A stretch of 64,000 bases of DNA from Rusavskia elegans (lineage: Eukaryota; Ascomycota; Lecanoromycetes; Teloschistales; Teloschistaceae), in contig SAUG01000175.1 of the NCBI GenBank assembly GCA_011316305.1, positions 1-64,000 of the forward strand, read 5' to 3'. The notes beneath the pieces are model-generated. The model made no database searches. It saw only the letters and a list, made by a program, of their open reading frames with translations, and was not told where the DNA came from. The first letter of the stretch is position 1; every line of letters starts with the position of its first letter. Shown piece by piece: positions 48,231 through 60,584 of this stretch. The position numbers were made by a program, and so were the translations under genes.

Positions 48231-49110
48231 TCCCTTCTGGAAAGCTCCTGTCTGAAATTATATTGAGTTTTTATATATATATATATGTTCCATCAACGTT
48301 ATATACGGCAACGATTATTGTATTTCACGTGCAAAGAAATTTTTACAGCCAAAGGTATATAGTTCGTCAGGTAAGATTTATAGCGTCCTTTTTCGACGTT
48401 ATATATAATTATCAGCTTCCAATATTTCCGCTATATCTATCTACTATACTATAAAGTAATTATTTACGTCCGTCGTCTCCGTTATATTTATTATATAACC
48501 CGTACCTAAACGTTCTACTAAGCTATTAAAGTACTTTTTAGCCCGCGTAGCTTTAAAAGGGTCGCTAGCTATAGGGTCGCCTGCCAGTACGCTAGCTATA
48601 ATAGCTAGAAACTTTACCCGGTCGATTAGACTAAAAGGAGATAGAGAGGTCGGATAGCGCGTTTTAAAGGTAGTAAAGAGAAAATCTTTATTAAAATCGG
48701 AATAGATTACTCTAGCTATAATAAAGTAGTTAACGACCGCGCGGGTAGATATAGTTATTATAGATAAAGATACTACTATTTGGTTTAACTGCGGTATAGC
48801 TATTACGGGAATTAATACGTACGTAAGGGATTTTAGATATTATAGGGCTTATATTACTAGTAAAAGAAAAAAAAGCGATAACTGCGAGGTATACTTATCT
48901 ATAAAAATTTCTACGTTAAATTATCGGTAGAAAAATATATTATATTACTGAATAAATTTAAATTAAAATTTTATAAATCTATTATTTACGTTATCTAAAC
49001 TAGAATATAAATTCTATTACCGTATATTTAATACTGGTATACTAACGTTTGATTTGCTTATCGAACCACTGGTTTATCGGGCACCAAAGCCAAAATAAAT
49101 AACTAAATAA
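48231..49110 (+). mobile_element. E element, 880-bp copy
   Basis: It starts TCCCTTCTGG and ends CAAAATAAATAACTAAATAA, matching both ends of 12545-13551. Flanks ATAACTATTT and ATAACTATTC form a 10-bp target duplication with one T/C change. It is shorter by internal gaps. The 85-codon open frame at 48197-48454 spans the left junction and is not a gene. Confidence 0.75.
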
Positions 49111-50830
49111 ATAACTATTCTGGATATATTATATATAGTAGATACGAGTATTAGAAAGAATAGTAAAAAAGAAATAGAACTTTTAATTAGAAACTCTATA
49201 GATATATTTCGTAAATAGATTATAAAAATAAAAAATACGAGAATATAAATAATAACTCGGGAAAAAATAAAATCTCGTGGTAACGGGCGTACTATAAGCG
49301 TATAACTTTATAGACCGGAAAAAGTAACTAAATTCAGCTAGCTACGTATATATATTCGAGATTAAAATAATCGTCGAAACTAATAACGGACTATAAAAAG
49401 TTAAGATATTTATTAATTTAGGCGTAACCGGAAATTTTATATTAGAGAATTTAGTAAAGAGAAAAAGGTTCTTTTAAACTAAAAAAAAAGGATCTATATA
49501 ATTTAATAGTTATCGATAGAAATAAAATACTAAATAGAAACGGAAAAGTTATAAAAGAAACGATACCGCTTTAAATAATAATAAACTAGTACTGGGAAGA
49601 ACTTTAGTTCGATATCGTTCGGATAGCTAGTTACGAAATCGTATTTAGAACTTCTTAGTTAAAGGTTTATAATCTAGTAATAGACTGGAAGAAAAGAGTA
49701 ATTAGCTTTAAACGATATTTCTATATAGAAAGAATCTAGTCTACGCCGAAATAGTAATCTCGAATAGATAAAAAGTAAAATATAAAATACGAATTTATAG
49801 CTTCGAAAAAAGATAACTAAAAACTATTTAGATATAATTTATTAGATACCGGTAGAAGTTAGCTGGATTAATAAAATAGAGATAGAAAAAATAATTACGA
49901 ACCTTTCGAAAACTCTATACTACCTAATAAAAAGTTAACGGAAAACCTGTTAGGAAGATTTCTAGATAAATATAAAAATTAGATATATTTATTTCGGAAA
50001 GAAATAACTATAAAAGTATTATTTAAATATTAACTATAGAATAACGAAATTAGATTTAAACTAGATAAATAACCTATATTTAGACCTACTAATCTATTAT
50101 CTATAACAGAGCTCGAATTATACAGTTAATATCTAGATAAAAATATAAAAAAGGAATTTATTAGAAAATTTTAATTACCGGTAGAATATCCGATCCTCTT
50201 TATATCTAAAAAGGACGGAATACTTTATCTATATATTAATTATCGGAAGTTAAACGATATTATAATTAAGAACCGATATCTATTAATAAATATTAGCGAA
50301 CTTTAAAATAGATTTTCTAGAATAAAATATTTTACAAAACTCGATCTTCGAAGAGTATATAATTTTATACGAAAAAAAGCCGAAAAAAAATAAAAAATAG
50401 CTTTTTATATATACTACGGTTATTATAAATATATATTTATATTACCCGGATTTACGAATATTTCGGTAATCTATTAAAATATAATTAATAACGTATTTAG
50501 AAAATATCTGGATATATTCGTTATCGCCTACTTCGAAAATATTTTAGTTTTTTCTAAAATATTCGAAGAATATAAATAGTATATTAGTAAAGTTTTTAAA
50601 TATCTAGTAAATAAAGATTTACGCCTTAAACTAAAAAAGTATAAATTCTATAAAAAAGAAGTTAACTTTCTAGGATTTATTATAGGACGAAACGGATTAC
50701 GTATCGATTCTAGTAAACTAAAAGCTATTATAGAATAGGAAATACCGATAGATACTAAAAAGATCTAAAACTTTTTCGAATTTATAAACTATAATCGAAA
50801 GTTTATAAAAAATTATTCTAAAAGAACTTT
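49111..50830 (+). pseudogene. Host Gypsy protease and reverse transcriptase relic
   Basis: Protease: FINLGVTGNFILENLVK at about 49410-49460, where the family has DSGAT. RT follows from about 49930, with FISKKDGILYLYINYRKLN at about 50200, LPGFTNISV near 50440 and FENILVFSK at about 50525-50560, and FYKKEVNFLGFIIG near 50650. The frame ends at NYSKRTF, where the antisense LTR-alpha element is inserted. Confidence 0.75.
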
Positions 50831-51304
50831 CTATAACGTTTCTATATATCAGAAGGCGTTACGTTCGAGCCTAGCTATAGCTATAAGCGTAGTCCTAGCT
50901 ATAAAATAGTAATAAAATCTAGATATAAAGTATCGTAACTAGTCCTATATAGCTATAAGAATAAAGTTATAATATTAAAAAATATCTTAGTTATAGAGAT
51001 AATTAAAAAGAGAATAACTAAAGGTATTTAATAATTATATTAATAACCAACGAAAGAAGCTATCTAATAGAAATAAGAAACGATATATATAGTAAAAATA
51101 ACCGATAGTATAGATAGATAGCCGTCCGCTAAAAACCTCTATTAAAAGGGTCGGCTATAGCGGTTATAGGCGGCTATAGATAATTAGCTTCGTTTAACTA
51201 ACTAATTTTCTAGAATATTTCTATAGAATTATAGATATAATATAGCCTTTCCTATATTACTTTTTATCTAGCCTGTTTATATACGGGATATATAAGGTTT
51301 AACT

Positions 51305-51342
<38 letters not shown>

Positions 51343-54261
51343 CTTTATTATATATTTTCGAGAAGAAAATTATTTAAAATCTTTTTATCGAATTTAGGCG
51401 AAAGGTATTATTATATCTTTTCTTTATAGTATTTATATCTATAATCTTTTAAAAGAATATAAAGTAAAAGTTAATAGTAATATCTATAGCGAGTATACTC
51501 GGGCCTAAAAATTATATAATCTTTTAATTTCCGATACTATTTATATATCCGCTATTCTTTTTAAAGGTTCGATTTTTTATATTTTTATAGAAAAGCGTTT
51601 TAAAGATAAAAAGAATAAGTTCTATTTTAATATCGAAAATCTTTTTAAAGAATTTTTCGAAATACACCGCTGTATTAAGTTATTTTTAGATTCTAAAAAA
51701 GAAATTTATAATTATTATTTTATATAGAAATTAGATTTTCGCCGGCTTTTTAGAAAGTAAAAGCGTTTTATTATTTATTATCGCGCTTTAGATAAACGTA
51801 AAAGTATTTTTCTATTTAGGAATAATATATATTATCTTATTTTAATAAATTTAATAATCTAGTAGCGTTCTATTTTTCTATTAATTTTATATTAGCCGCG
51901 TAAAAGGCGTCTATTAAATCGGTTTCCGCTTTTAATTCGGCTAATATTAATTAGTTTCTAAAAAAACTCGACTATTTTTAATTTTTAGAAGCTGCGAATA
52001 TATAAAAGAATATCTAGCTAAAGATTTCTTTATATAATCTTACTTTTATTCGTTCCGAATTATATATTATTATTATAAACCGCTTCCGGATCTTCTAATA
52101 TTTCGGCTAATTTTTATTCTTTAGCTACTATTTTATTCTATAACGATAAAATTAGAGACTATTTATTTTTCGATTATATATTTAGAATAGAATCTGGTAT
52201 TTTTTTATTCTATTTTACCTCTGATTCTGGCGTGTTTTTATTTAGTTTTCCATCTGATTTTGGCGTACCTTTATTTGGTTTTCTATTTGGTTTTAGCGTA
52301 GGGCTATACCTGACTTTTTCTATTTTTTTAATAACGGTTTTATAGATTTTTTAGATATTATCTATCTATAGACTTTAGATTATTTCTTAGATTTTATCGT
52401 ATTTTAAAGTTAATTATATTAGTAAATAGTAATATTTCTTCTAGATTTTTATTTTCTATACTTCGCCTCTATTTTTAAAAAATATATTAATTTCTTTAAT
52501 TTATTCGTAATCTATATTTAACCCGATATCTAGTTTTTTATATAAAAGGTTTTTATACGCGAGAAAATATATTATCTATAGTTTTATTTTTTTTCTATCC
52601 GTATTTTAATCCGCTAGTATACTAGAAATTAATATATTCTATTTAATTTCTAAGATAATATTTTATCTAAAAGTTTCGATTATTATAAAATTCGAGATTC
52701 CGATAAATCTATTTTTTATTTTAACTTTAATTTCTATAATCCTATTATTTTTCTAAAGGTATTTTTAAATATATTCTATAATCTAACTATATAATTCCTT
52801 TATAATTTTATTTCTTTTCTTTCTATTTATAAAAGCTATTATTTTATAACCTTCGATTTTAATTTTAAGCGCTACTATAAAAGGTTTCTCCGTTTTATAC
52901 GATTTAAATTCTAATATTAGTCTTTTTTTCGCTTTTTTTAGTTCTATAGAATATTATCTTAATATTTTTTAAAATAATAGATAGATAAAGTAATTATTAT
53001 TATAGTAGGTTATCTAACTTTGAATTATATATTTTCTAGTTTTATTTTTAGATAATTCTTCTATTATTTTAAACTAGTATTTAGTTATCTCTATTATCTT
53101 TTTAGTTAAATAATTTCTTTTAAAGTATTTCATTTTTCTATATAAATAATAAACTTTTATTCGCGATCCTATATTTTTAGTAGTATTAAATTCTATTAGA
53201 TTTCTTTTAAACTATTTTTTAGCGGATTCTATTTTATTAAACGCCTATTTATTAATATATTATTTATATTATATAGTATCGATTTTTATCGCTAGCTCGA
53301 TTAGATTTACTAATAAATCGGGTTTTTTAATTACTACTATAGCTTCCCTAATTCTATTATAAAATCTTTTAAAAAAGTAGGCTTTTAGAACTAAATCTTT
53401 CTAGTCTATTTTCTAAACTAATATTCTAAACTAAATAGTATAGATAGCTACCGACTTCTACTATTTTAGAACTATTAGTTTTTTTACTATTTCTTTATCT
53501 TTATTATTATCTCCGAAGGCTTCTTTAATAGCTATAATTAAGTTATCGAAATTATAAAATATCTAAGATATTTTATCTTTTTTTTATTTTTCGGGATTAA
53601 TAAAATAGTTTTCTATATAGAACTATATCTAATTAAAGATTATCTTTTCTAGATATATTATTATAAATAAAATTTTAACTATTTCGTTTAGAAATAATTT
53701 TATATATAATAAGAAATAGATATTTATTTAAATAAACTAAGATTTTAAAGATCCTTTATTTCCTTTATAGATATTAAGTATTACTATTTTAATAGTACCG
53801 TTTTATTCTATAGGGCGGGATAATGAAACCGATATAGTAAATTATTAAAATATAATATTCCTATATATTAGATAACGTTATATTTAAACCTAGCTATAAC
53901 TATAGATATAGTCCGAGCTATTAAATAGTAAAGAAATCTAGGCGTAGATTATCGTAACGAGTTCTATATAGCTATAAAGGTAAAGTTATAATATTATAAA
54001 ATATCTTTATTACAGAAATAATTAAAAAAAAATAACTAAAAGTATTTAATAATTATATTATCGACTAATAAAAAAAGCTATCTAATAGAAATAAAAAAAT
54101 AATATATATAGTAAAAGTAGCCGATAGTATCGATGGATAGCCGTCTACTACGAGCTTTTATTAAAAGGGTCAGCTATAGTAGCTATAGGCGGCTATAGAT
54201 ATTCGATTTCGTTTGATTGGCTAATCTTCTAGAATATCTCTCTGGAATTATAGACGTAACA
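50831..54261 (-). mobile_element. LTR-alpha retrotransposon, gag-type, minus strand, second copy
   Basis: LTRs at 50831-51242 and 53851-54261. Flanking pentamers CTTTC and CTCTC differ by one T/C change. The 2.6-kb interior parallels 14369-16931 along its length and includes the converted zinc knuckle at about 53105-53160. A run of 28 T at 51310-51337 corresponds to a broken T run in the other copy. No pol motif. Confidence 0.87.
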
Positions 54262-56089
54262 CTCTCGCTCTAAAAACTTTAATAAAAGATACTACCGAAT
54301 AGTATTAGGAAGAAAAAAAATAATAAATATTCGAAGATTTTAAAGGAAAATATATAAAGGATCCAATACTTAAAATATTCGATCTAATAAAACTATTACG
54401 AATAGAAACGGATTGATTAGATCCGGTTATAGATATATATCTTCTATAATAATACGATAGTAAATAGTACCCGGTAGTATATATATTAAAAAAACTATTA
54501 CTAGTAGAATATAACTACGATATCTATAATAAAAAACTACTAGTTATAGTAGTAGTACTAGAATAATAGAGAGTATACGCCGAAAGATTACTAGAGTTAA
54601 TAATCTTTATAGATTATAAGAATTTTCTGTATTTTATAACGATAAAATCATTAAATAGAAAATAAATACGATAGTCTAAATTCTTCGTTTAATATAAGTT
54701 TAAAATATACTATAATCTAGATAAAGAAAATATAAAAACAGACGTTCTAAATCGAAAAAGCGATTATATAAAAATAAAGGAGGTTTTTAATAATCGTATC
54801 TTTAAAATTAATAAAAATAGATCGCTATTAGTATATTAGTACGAATAAAATATAACGCTACGTATATTTAGAAATGACTAAAAATAGTTTCCTATAAAAA
54901 AAAACTACAAGTACCAGATAATAAAATCGAAGAAAATATTAAAAAATACTATAATAGAATATTATAAAAATATCCAGGCGTAATAAAGATAATATAACTT
55001 TTACGATAATATTACCAGTTTTCTAATATGTAAATATATATCGAGATATATATTAAAAAGTATTTTAGTTATTAATAAAATAAATATACTATATATACTC
55101 GTTATAGAAAGATTTAATATTAGAAACTATCGGATTTGATATAGAAAAAAGTTATATTAGACTTTATTATTTAACTCCTAAAATTAAAAGACCCGATAAT
55201 AAATATAGAATACGACTTATTTTTTAATATAGTAGAAAGACTATTAAAATATATCTATATAATTCTATTATAAAAAGATATTATAGTAAAATAACTTGGA
55301 TTTATTATTCTAGATCGATTATTTCGATACTACAGACTACCGGAAGTATTAATAAATAATAGAAATAAATTCTTTACTTCGAACTATTAGAAAATCTTTA
55401 TTTTTCTATTTAGTATTAAATTAAAAATATTAATAGCTTTTTATCCGATAACGAATAGATAGATAGAACGTACTAACTAAATCTTAGAATAATATCTAAA
55501 GTACTATTTTAACGACGTTTAAAATAATTAGATTTTACTTCTACTAATAGTATAATTAGCGTTTAATATTAGAGAATTAAATATAATAAAGAAAATACCG
55601 TTCTACGCCGATAATAGAAGAAATTCGAATCTATTTAGATAACTACTACTATATAAATTAGCGGAATTAATAATCTAAAAAATCGATATTTAGAAAAAAA
55701 TCTATAGAAATATTCTAAAATATAGAAATACTCGGATAATTACTAAAATAGAAAACAAAAAATAGTATTTTGACTAAAAAAAGGGGATAAGATATACCTT
55801 TTTATAAAGAATCTAAAAATAAAGATTCTAAATAAAAAATCTAATTGTATTAAAGTCGGACTATTTTTAATTAAAAAAATTAAAGGACTTTAGAATTTCG
55901 AATTTAATTATTTTAAAGATATTAAAGTATATCCGATATTCTATATATTTTTTTTAGAACCAGCCGATTCCGGAATACTAATATAATAGATATTTAGCTT
56001 CGAAATATAAAAAGAAAATACTTTTATAGTCGAAAAGATTTTAAAATAAAAAGATTAAAACTATTTAATTAAATAGAAAGGTTATTCTA
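54262..56089 (+). pseudogene. Host Gypsy RNase H, integrase and chromodomain relic
   Basis: Continues the host pol after the CTCTC repeat: RNase H (VVYILKKLLLVEYNYDIY, IDYKNFLYF at about 54610), then integrase from about 54990 (zinc-binding part decayed, core at about 55260-55520). At about 56020-56089 the frame reads IVEKILK followed by a YLIKxKGYS stretch, the first half of a chromodomain. The second half continues after the nested element at 56711 as YTSENI, KPKKYLVNY. Such integrase C-terminal chromodomains are typical of chromoviruses, the Gypsy clade common in fungi. Confidence 0.72.
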
Positions 56090-56710
56090 TATCAGTATTT
56101 CCTAAAACCGGCTTAAAGCCGGTCTCAGCCGTCTTAGCCGTCTTAGCCGATTTTTAGCCGGTACGGCTGAAAGCGGCTTATAAGCGGCTTATTAGCCGGT
56201 CTCGGGTATACCCGAAGCTGCGTAGCTACGCGGCTGAGACGGCTAAGACAGCTAAGCGGCTGAGACGGCTAAGACCGGCTAAAAAGATTTAAAGATTCGA
56301 TTTTAAATTCGTTTAAGTTCTTATTAGTTAGTAGGCCTATATACGCCTATATATACCGCTAGGCTAGCTTCGTCTAGATCGAAAATATTAGATTTCCTTA
56401 CTAGAATCTAACTAGAATAGGTCTAGCGTGGTTTATTAAATAGATATTCGACTTCCGTTATTCCCGCTTTTAGCGGCAGCCGCTAAACTTTATTTTCGAG
56501 TTAGGTTATATAGGTTTATTTTTAGCTTATATATAGATTCTATTTTAGGCTGTTTACTAAACAGATATTCGTACTATAGATACTATTAGAACTCTAATCT
56601 ATTAAAAATCCACTTTTTAGATTTTTAGATTATTTGGATTTTTAGATTATTTGGATTGAGATAGCTGTCAGCCGGTTTAATCTAAAAATCTATTTTAGGA
56701 TTCGCTGATA
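56090..56710 (+). mobile_element. TATCAG-family TIR element, copy 2
   Basis: Starts TATCAGTATTTCCTAAAACC, ends TTCGCTGATA, 621 bp. Removing it and one TA restores the chromodomain codons GGT TAT TCT ACT TCG GAA AAT (GYSTSEN), so the target duplication is TA. That places it near Tc1/mariner-type elements by target choice only. Repeated AGCCGTCTT and inverted AAGACGGCT blocks are better kept than in copy 1. Confidence 0.82.
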
Positions 56711-57314
56711 TACTTCGGAAAATATTTAAAAACCTAAAAAATATTTAGTAAACTACTAGAAGGCTCTATAATAGTTCTACTAAAAGAAGTTGAAAAATTA
56801 TCGACTAGCTAAAATCGCTAGATAGGATAATCTACTCGGAAATTACGTCGATAAAAGAATTTAAATCGACGAAAAAATACGGATCCGCGGTACTATCTTT
56901 ATATTCTAATTCTTCGAGATTTTATAGCTTCCCGTTAACTATAATACGCTGTTCTTCTTTAATATAATCTAACTAACGAAGTGAATATTACTACTTCGTA
57001 TATATTTTACGTAATTTATTTTTTAACTTCTTATATTTATTTTTAAAACGATACTAACGTATAGTATCTAGTAGAATAAGATTATATAGATAGGTTTATT
57101 CGATATATCTAATATACTTTTCGGAATCTTCGCTAATATAATAGAATTTTTTTAACTAGAAATAATTTCGATAAAAACGTATAGCTAATATATCGATATC
57201 TAATAACAGAACTTTTTTACGACGATTTTCGGTTAAAAACTTTTTCTTTTTACTTATAAAAAAAAAGGGATAATAGTTTTTCGGAACGAAAAATCTAAAG
57301 AAGAAACCTAATAC
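56711..57314 (+). pseudogene. Chromodomain end and 3' leader of the host Gypsy element
   Basis: Opens with the second half of the chromodomain (YTSENI, KPKKYLVNYxKA). The following 500 bp are decayed and have no motif I recognise. A short GAAGAAAC purine stretch lies just before the 3' LTR. Confidence 0.5.
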
Positions 57315-57802
57315 TATAAATACAGGCGGTATACTTTTAGAAACGCGGTAATATTTAGTATAGTACTAGATTTTCTATTACGCCTGAATAGATATAGATA
57401 TATAATACGGCTTTGATATTAAGACTAAGAAATATCTTAGTAGTTTTAGTAAATAAATATTTTAAATATTCTAATTTAAGTAATTTTAGAAAATAAATAC
57501 TTTAAATATCCCCGTTTTAGTTATTTTAGTAAATAAATACTCTAAAATAGAGCTAATTTAATTATTTTAGTTAGTAAATAATCTAAATAATAGAGGATTT
57601 TATTATCTATATAGATCTCGAACTCGACGCTTTTACGGCTCGTATTTAATTTATTAGTTATTACTATATATTATTCTAGTAATCAGACTGATTTATTTTT
57701 ATATTAACTTGAAATAATTATTCGTTATATCTTCGTTCGTAGATATACCGATAAGTCTAATAAACTCTTGGAGATACCAGACCTTTAGGTAGCTCTATAA
57801 CA
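57315..57802 (+). repeat. 3' LTR of the 40464-57802 Gypsy element
   Basis: 488 bp, partner of 40464-40911, with three rather than two units of the internal 40-bp repeat. Confidence 0.75.
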
Positions 57803-59239
57803 ATAGATTATATCTTGAAAATCCAAACCTACTACTACCGAATATAATACGGCTATAAATATCGGAATCGCCGCTAGAGTCCTAGTAGTATCTATCCCGA
57901 AAAATAGAGGCTTAGATACTATTAGCAGAGTTAAACTTTTACGACGCGAACGAAAAATAAATAGAAATAGTAATAGTAAACCGAAGCCGTATAAAAAACT
58001 AAAGCCAAAAAAGAAAAATATAGCCGAAAGACGCTAAAATTGAAAATTTCTAATTTCTATTTCTAGTAGAGTTTATCTATTTTAAATAGCTATATTCTTT
58101 CGGATTAAACTTTTATTAATATATTCGCAGATATTAAAATATTAGATCGTTAAATTTAAAGTCTCTATAAACTACGCTAGATCATCGGAATTATAGATAA
58201 AATTATAAAATATCGCGTTAGAAGCCGGGATATATTTAAAAATATTTATAATATCTAGAAATAACTTTTTTATAAATTTATAGTCGTCTAGAAATAGTTT
58301 TTTCCCGTTTTAAATTGTAAAACGGTAGACGCTTATTAGTTATTTTATAGCTAAATCGATAGTATAAAAGACCTATTATAGTTAGCTTTAAACTAATATA
58401 ATAGAAAAAACTATATCGTTTTATAATTAGATAATTTCTTTCTATTTTTTTATATTTTAAATAAATAGTAGTAAAGTAGTTTTTCGAATATTCGAAAACT
58501 AGATATAAATAATTTATATCGCTATAGTCGCTAATCGCGTACTATAAATATTTAATATATAGTAGAAAAAATATATCTATATATATAAAGTAGAAAAACT
58601 ATTATAAACGAATAAATTATTAAAATAAATAAAGTATAGAAAATCAGAAATTCTATTAAATAAAATATTACTATATCGTCGTTAGCGCGTCGGAATTATA
58701 TTACTCCGAACGTTTATTTATTATTTAAAATCTTCGACTATTTGCGTTAGATTCAAATTCGATTATATTTATTAAAACATTTATCTAGTATTATTTATAA
58801 CTACTATATATATATAGATATACGAATATATCATATATCTATAGATATAGTATATTTTTTAAAAGATATATACTTAAATAGTAATATATTATTTATTTAA
58901 CGGTACTATAATATAGTAGTAAAATATTTAGATTATACCGTAGTTTTTAGTAAATCCGAATAATTTTATTAAAGACTGTTATCTAGAAAATCTAGATTTA
59001 ATTTCTGGTAGCGTTATCTTTTTTAACTTTATTCTAATATATATTGATATAATCGAAATATAATTATATTTAGATAGTAATAGATTATAATAATAGTTAA
59101 AAGATTATTTTTTTTTTACTTTTTCTAATCTATATAGACAGTTATATGGTTAATAGGTTTATTTAATAAATACTAAAAATTATATAGATATATATAATAT
59201 AATATCGGAAAGAATATCGCTAAAAAAAGATAATTATAA
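57803..59239. other. RIP-degraded DNA with no recognisable gene
   Basis: A basic, Arg/Lys-rich wording near 57940-58035 (SRKPKP-like, KKLKPKKKN) hints at decayed coding sequence, perhaps a gag tail. It is not assignable. Confidence 0.35.
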
Positions 59240-59480
59240 ATACTAAACGCGTTATATAAACTCTGGAAATATAATTAGAACGTTTAAAGACGAAGTTTGC
59301 TATCTAATCGCTAAAGCGTCGCTAACGTATTAAATTCCGATTTTTCTCTGCTTTTTTCCTTCCTTTATTACTAGGCTATACTCTACCTTTTCTAGAATAT
59401 AAATTAGTTCTATAATATATCTTTCGTCTGGTCTATAATTATATACTGCTCTAGAAATAATCCGTTTTAATAATATATAA
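59240..59480 (+). pseudogene. Fragment of a gag start, same family as 29574
   Basis: About 230 bp match 29574-29810 with RIP-type differences: shared AACGCGTTATATA, AATATAATTAGAACGTTTA, TTCCTTTATTACTAGGCTAT and TATATCTTTCGTCT. The encoded wording is again TLE-QLERLxT. The homology stops near 59480, so it is a short truncated copy. Confidence 0.65.
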
Positions 59481-59584
59481 TAAACTTTCTAAAAATAAAC
59501 TTTATAGATAATTTCTAAATATATCAATTATTATTTCAATTAATATAATTGTTATATTAATCGACGTTCAAACCGAAACCTAGC

Positions 59585-59765
59585 TAGACTGGCCGTCGGG
59601 TCGAGTCGTTACCTAAAAATTAGAAATCGAAACCGAGTTTCTAATTCGAATAGACAACTACTAGATTCGAATTAGTAATTTAGTCGCGTTAGACTCGTTT
59701 ATCGCGGCTTGGCGAGTCTTTGACGAATTCTCGCGGCCAAGCTAAATCTAGCCGCCTATTCAGTC
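59585..59765 (+). mobile_element. Possible short derivative of the TAGACTGG family
   Basis: TAGACTGGCCGTCGGG on the left and ATTCAGTCTA on the right, 181 bp apart. Flanking octamers do not match, so the right end may be chance or the element may be rearranged. Confidence 0.4.
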
Positions 59766-60584
59766 TAAAAATACTAATATTTCGTCCGAAATTCTTTAAA
59801 TCTAATATCTATTTTTAAAATCTACTGATTTAATTATATTAATGATATTAAAATCTATATATATAGTAATTATAAAACGAAATAAATAATCCGATATAGA
59901 TAATAATAATAAAGATTTTTATTAGAATAAAATTTCGAAAACGAATATAGTATTTATTATAGCGTTTATAGCTGTAAAAGATATAAGATATAGAAATAAT
60001 AAAAATGTTAAATAGATAATAGTTTATTCTAATATATTGAAATAGCCGAATATTAATTTAATATCGTTATTATACTAATTGACTATTAATAATTCTATTT
60101 AAAATAAACAATAGATTAAGATAATTACAATAGCAAATAATTATATTTATATTAAATAGTATATAGAAATTCGTCTTTTTTTCGAAAACGGCCAATATTA
60201 CTACAAGTCAATAGATATTTAAATTTAAACTATATTTTGATAGCTTTTTCGATAAATTTAAAGTTAGGCTAGTTATATAAAGCGTTTTATAGATCTAAAG
60301 TATCGATTTTAAATAAATATTCGCGTTAATAGTTAAATTCAATCTTTTATATCTATTCCTCGTTTTTAAATCTATAAAAAATATAGAATATTTTTAATTG
60401 GATATTAATAACGTCTTTATTAAATCTATTTCAAAAATAAAATCTTTATAAAAATGTTAGACGAAGTCGACTATTTTTTAAAAAAGGTACTATAAATATT
60501 GAATAGTCTATATAGATTAGAATAAATCATTTATTTAATTAATTTGTTTTGATTCGCCGGATACCAAAAGCAAAACAAATTAAT
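59766..60584. other. RIP-degraded DNA with no recognisable gene
   Basis: AT-rich. A short palindrome AATTTGTTTTG…CAAAACAAATT at about 60541-60580 abuts the E copy that follows; it may be a piece of another E end in opposite orientation. Confidence 0.4.

Larger units (their letters stand above)
40464..57802 (+). mobile_element. Ty3/Gypsy retrotransposon relic with five nested insertions
   Basis: Homologous terminal blocks at 40464-40911 and 57315-57802 share TACAGGCGG, AACGCGGTA and AGGTAGCT. They bracket gag, protease, RT, RNase H, integrase and chromodomain relics that read in order when the insertions are skipped: LTR-alpha pol-type (41776-47500), E (48231-49110), LTR-alpha gag-type in antisense (50831-54261) and a TATCAG element (56090-56710), plus a short LTR element within the first of these. 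Without them it is about 6.3 kb, normal for a fungal Gypsy element. A clean target duplication was not found. Confidence 0.8.

Noticed and set aside
48197..48454. 85-codon frame on the plus strand
   Set aside because: Spans the junction between the Gypsy host and an E insertion, so it cannot be an original gene.
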